64,000 nt of DNA, taken from assembly GCA_963766365.1 (NCBI GenBank), contig CAVXZK010000013.1:124001-188000 (forward strand), given 5' to 3'. The notes under the pieces are model-generated. The model saw only the letters and a list, made by a program, of their open reading frames with translations, searched no databases and was not told where the DNA came from. This document shows, in pieces, positions 61,231-64,000 of the stretch. Within the stretch, counting starts at the first letter, position 1, and every line of letters begins with the position of its first letter. Origin of the DNA: JALORV01 sp963766365. GTDB taxonomy: Bacteria; Pseudomonadota; Gammaproteobacteria; Burkholderiales; Burkholderiaceae_F. Position numbers and translations under genes: made by a program.

Positions 61231-62871
61231 ATGACTCTGATTCGACACTTCGCCGCGCTGGCCGCGCTCCTGCTCGGGGTGCTGGCGGCCTCGCCGGGCT
61301 GGGCGCAGGCACCCGCCGCCGGGGCCCGGAAGCCGAACATCCTGGTCATGTTCGGTGACGACGTCGGCTACTGGAACGTCAGTGCCTACAACCGCGGCAT
61401 GATGGGCTACCGCACGCCCAACATCGACCGCATCGCCAAGGAAGGTGCGATTTTCACCGACGCCTACGCGCAGCAGAGCTGCACGGCCGGAAGAGCCGCC
61501 TTCATCACCGGGCAGTCGCCGATCCGCACCGGCCTGCTGAAGGTGGGCCTGCCGGGCGCGCCCGAGGGCCTCTCGGCCAAGGACCCGACGCTGGCCAACC
61601 TGCTCAAGGGACAGGGCTACGCGACCGGCCAGTACGGCAAGAACCACCTGGGGGACCGCAACGAACATATCCCCACGGTGCACGGCTTCGACGAGTTCTT
61701 CGGCAACTTCTATCACCTCAACGCCGAGGAAGAACCGGAGAACGAGGACTACCCCAAGGACCCGGCGTTCAAGGCGAAGTTCGGTCCGCGCGGCGTCTTC
61801 AAGTGCGTCGCCACCGACACCGTCAGCGCGCTCCCGGACGACTCGCGCTTCGGCAAGTGGGGCAAGCAGAAGTGCGAGGACACCGGCCCGCTGACGACCA
61901 AGCGCATGGAGACCTTCGACGGCGAGGTCGCGGCCGGCGCCAAGGACTTCATGGAACGTTCGGTGAAGTCCGGTAAGCCATTTTTCCTGTGGTTTAACAC
62001 CACGCGCATGCATATCTGGACGCGCCTCAAGCCCGAGTCGCGGGGCAAGACCGGGCTGGGCGTGTACGCGGACGGCATGGTCGAACACGACGGGCACATC
62101 GGCGAAATGCTCAAGAAGCTCGAGGACTTGGGCATCGCCGACAACACCATCGTCATCTGGACCACCGACAACGGCGCCGAGGTGATGAGCTGGCCCGACG
62201 GCGGCGCCACGCCCTTCCGCGGCGAGAAGAACACCAACTGGGAAGGCGGCTACCGCGTGCCCCTGGCGGTGCGCTGGCCCGGCGTGATCAAGCCTGGTGT
62301 CGAGATCAACGAGGTCATTTCGCACGAGGACTGGTTCCCCACGCTGATGGCCGCGGTGGGCCAGGCCAACGTCAAGGACGCCCTGATCAAGGGCGCCACC
62401 GTGGGCGGCGTGAACTACAAGGTGCACCTCGACGGCTACAACCTGATGCCGGCACTCGCGGCCGCAGGCCAGGAGGCCAAGGGCGGCGAGAAGAAGGTCG
62501 AGTGGCCGCGCAAGGAGTTCCTGTACTGGACCGACGACGGCAACCTCGCCGGCCTGCGCTACGATCAGTGGAAAGTGGCTTTCATGGAGCAGCGCGCCCA
62601 CGGTTTTGACGTGTGGCAGGAGCCCATGGTGACCCTGCGCCTGCCCAAGATCCTTAGCCTGCGCTCCGATCCCTTCGAGCGCGCCGACCACGAAGGCATG
62701 GGCTACCAGCGCTGGCGCATCGACCGCACTTTCTTGATGGTGCCCGCGCAGACCTACGTGGGCAACTGGCTGCAGAGCTTCAAGGACTTTCCGCCGCGCC
62801 AGAAGCCGGGCAGCTTCAACCTCGGCGACGCGATGGAGAAGCTTTCCAAGCCGGCGTCCAGCACCAATTGA
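61231..62871 (+). CDS. Secreted arylsulfatase-like sulfatase (Cys type)
   Basis: In the 546-residue protein, a signal peptide (FAALAALLLGVLAASPGWAQ) is followed by the sulfatase fold. Metal-binding FGDDVGYWNV has Asp43/Asp44, and the formylglycine site CTAGR lies at 84-88 in QQSCTAGRAAF, matching CxAxR. GQYGKNHLGDRNEH and IWTTDNGAEVMSWPDGG complete the active site. The Cys must be converted to formylglycine by an enzyme encoded elsewhere. It should release sulfate from a sulfate ester in the periplasm. A nearby two-component system and shared palindrome suggest it is induced on demand. Confidence 0.9.
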   Translation: MTLIRHFAALAALLLGVLAASPGWAQAPAAGARKPNILVMFGDDVGYWNVSAYNRGMMGYRTPNIDRIAKEGAIFTDAYAQQSCTAGRAAFITGQSPIRTGLLKVGLPGAPEGLSAKDPTLANLLKGQGYATGQYGKNHLGDRNEHIPTVHGFDEFFGNFYHLNAEEEPENEDYPKDPAFKAKFGPRGVFKCVATDTVSALPDDSRFGKWGKQKCEDTGPLTTKRMETFDGEVAAGAKDFMERSVKSGKPFFLWFNTTRMHIWTRLKPESRGKTGLGVYADGMVEHDGHIGEMLKKLEDLGIADNTIVIWTTDNGAEVMSWPDGGATPFRGEKNTNWEGGYRVPLAVRWPGVIKPGVEINEVISHEDWFPTLMAAVGQANVKDALIKGATVGGVNYKVHLDGYNLMPALAAAGQEAKGGEKKVEWPRKEFLYWTDDGNLAGLRYDQWKVAFMEQRAHGFDVWQEPMVTLRLPKILSLRSDPFERADHEGMGYQRWRIDRTFLMVPAQTYVGNWLQSFKDFPPRQKPGSFNLGDAMEKLSKPASSTN

Positions 62872-62960
62872 CCCAGGGCGGCGCGCGATCGGGACGGACA
62901 TCGCGTCAGTCCCGGTCGTACCCGCCGCGCGGTCCGGACCGCCCCACGGAGAAACAGAAG

Positions 62961-63731
62961 ATGCGAAAGGCAATGATCGCGGGGCTGCTGGCGTCGAGTC
63001 TGGTCGCCCCGGCCCTGCAGGCGCAGACGCCACCGGCCGCAACCAGCGGCTCGGCGGCGTCCAACCCGGTGGCGCCCGGTGCCATCCAGGCGTTGCGGGA
63101 CATGGGCAGCTACCTGCAGTCGCTGTCGCGTTTCGAGGTGACGACCGAAGTCACCGGCGAGCGCGTGCTGGCGGACGGCCAGAAGCTGCAGCACGGTGCC
63201 ACGGCGGTGATGCAGGTGGCACGCCCGAACCGGCTGCGGGCGAAGATGACGAGCGCGCGGTCGGAGCGTGTGCTGGTCTTCAACGGCCGCACTGCAACGC
63301 TGTACACGCCGGCGCAGAAGGTCTACTCGTCGGTGGAAGTCGAGGATACGGTCGGCGGGCTGGTCACGCGGCTGCAGCAGCGTTACGGCGTCGAAGTTCC
63401 GTTGTCCGATCTGTTCCTGTGGGGCACGCCGGCCGCTCCGCTCGATAACATCGAGTCGGCGATGAACGCGGGGCAGGACTTCATCGGCGGCGATCTGTGT
63501 GACCACTACGCGTTCCGGCAGGGCCTGCTCGACTGGCAGATCTGGATTACGACAGGCAACAACCCCCTGCCCCGCAAGATCGTGATCACCAATCGCGCCG
63601 ACGAGGCGCGGCCGCAGTCGGTCTCGCTGATCGACTGGAACCTGAAACCGACGTTCAAGGACTCGATCTTCACTTTCGTTCCGCCGAAGGGCGTCGCGAA
63701 GGCAGAAATCGTTCCGCTGAAGAAGAAGTAA
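62961..63731 (+). CDS. DUF2092-like secreted protein
   Basis: In the 256-residue protein, a signal peptide (AMIAGLLASSLVAPALQAQ) precedes a domain with DMGSYLQSLSRFEVTTEVTG, RPNRLRAKMTSARSERVLVFNG and DHYAFRQGLLDWQIWI. This resembles LolA-like beta folds and the DUF2092 family. It is probably periplasmic and binds a hydrophobic ligand, by fold analogy. It lies 89 bases after the sulfatase and 10 before the next secreted protein, so the three form one unit. Confidence 0.8.
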   Translation: MRKAMIAGLLASSLVAPALQAQTPPAATSGSAASNPVAPGAIQALRDMGSYLQSLSRFEVTTEVTGERVLADGQKLQHGATAVMQVARPNRLRAKMTSARSERVLVFNGRTATLYTPAQKVYSSVEVEDTVGGLVTRLQQRYGVEVPLSDLFLWGTPAAPLDNIESAMNAGQDFIGGDLCDHYAFRQGLLDWQIWITTGNNPLPRKIVITNRADEARPQSVSLIDWNLKPTFKDSIFTFVPPKGVAKAEIVPLKKK

Positions 63732-63741
63732 GGGAGCCGCG

Positions 63742-64000
63742 ATGAAACACATCTTGAGAAATCTTCTTCTCGCACCGTTAGCGGCACTTGTTCTGACCAG
63801 CGTCGCCGTGACCCCGCTGGCCGAGGCGGCCGGCAAGAAGGGCGGCGGTGGTGCGGGCGCCCGCGCCGGCGGCGGCGCCAAGAAGAACGTGCAGGTCAAC
63901 AACAGCAAGAGGGATGTGCGCTCGACCAACGTTCGCAACACGAGCGTCAATAACGTCAACGTCAACAAGAACACCAACGTCAATGTCGACGTTGATCGGC
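63742..64000 (+). CDS. Secreted Asn/Val-rich protein, N-terminal part (cut by window edge)
   Basis: The first 86 residues are visible. A signal peptide (LRNLLLAPLAALVLTSVAVTPLAEA) is followed by a Gly/Ala/Lys-rich segment, then a repetitive stretch rich in Asn and Val (TSVNNVNVNKNTNVNVDVD). The ribosome site AAGGGA lies 8 bases before the ATG. The gene follows the DUF2092-like gene directly. Such low-complexity secreted proteins are found beside sulfatase/DUF2092 pairs, but their role is unknown. Confidence 0.7.
   Translation, partial: MKHILRNLLLAPLAALVLTSVAVTPLAEAAGKKGGGGAGARAGGGAKKNVQVNNSKRDVRSTNVRNTSVNNVNVNKNTNVNVDVDR

Noticed and set aside
1..64000. CRISPR arrays, tRNA or rRNA genes, insertion sequences, prophage modules
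   Set aside because: I looked for regular direct repeats, T-loop-like GTTCGA stretches, transposase motifs and phage structural genes and saw none apart from the single baseplate-like protein.

Overview
The window reads as chromosomal DNA of a high-GC, betaproteobacterium-like organism (Burkholderiales-like by inference). The evidence is a PEP-CTERM surface protein, a xanthomonadin/aryl-polyene type pigment cluster with a chorismatase, a type-2 tryptophan synthase beta chain, two wax-ester-synthase/DGAT paralogues, and GTG starts with tightly overlapping genes. I saw no rRNA, tRNA, CRISPR array, insertion sequence or prophage. No species-level claim can be made from the sequence alone.

Layout. 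0-4.8 kb: the edge of a secreted-protein gene, an alpha/beta hydrolase, a WS/DGAT acyltransferase, and an MsbA-like ABC exporter gene that can only be read through 13 single-base insertions and one stop. 4.9-8.4 kb: three consecutive toxin-antitoxin modules (HicB/HicA-like, AbrB/PIN, AbiEi/AbiEii). The antitoxins are intact, but the HicA-like and AbiEii-like toxins are broken. 8.5-14.5 kb: housekeeping and lipid genes (GNAT, cold-shock/Excalibur protein, trpB2, a second WS/DGAT) and an orphan baseplate-like protein. 14.7-18.4 kb: an operon of wHTH-nucleotidyltransferase, HEPN-like protein and NYN-domain RNase behind two palindromes, then an AAA ATPase behind a 13-bp inverted repeat. 18.4-25.2 kb: a saccharopine-dehydrogenase-like reductase, cytochrome b561, a lipase-like hydrolase, a PEP-CTERM protein, fadD and an SRPBCC protein.

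25.3-40.1 kb: a complete-looking aryl polyene (xanthomonadin-like) cluster in two convergent operons. A chorismatase should supply hydroxybenzoate, and an AMP-ligase would load it on an acyl carrier protein. A ketosynthase/chain-length-factor pair plus a second ketosynthase would extend it, and two hot-dog dehydratases would form the double bonds. Acyltransferases, a glycosyltransferase and a methyltransferase would decorate it, and a LolA-like protein plus an MMPL pump would export it. No ketoreductase is encoded in the cluster.

40.3-45.0 kb: a run of small secreted proteins, including a CsgG-like and an Ivy-like protein, with one gene disturbed by frame changes. 45.1-50.9 kb: a 1134-residue SARP-type (BTAD-AAA-TPR) regulator and an orphan molybdenum hydroxylase large subunit. 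51-56.9 kb: a MoxR/DUF58/VWA module with an S1C protease, a second divergent VWA paralogue and a rhodanese remnant. 57.2-64 kb: a sensor kinase with a periplasmic ABC_sub_bind-like domain, two response regulators, an aquaporin, a Cys-type sulfatase, a DUF2092-like secreted protein and the start of an Asn-rich secreted protein. An identical 14-base palindrome lies upstream of the second response regulator and of the sulfatase, which suggests a small regulon.
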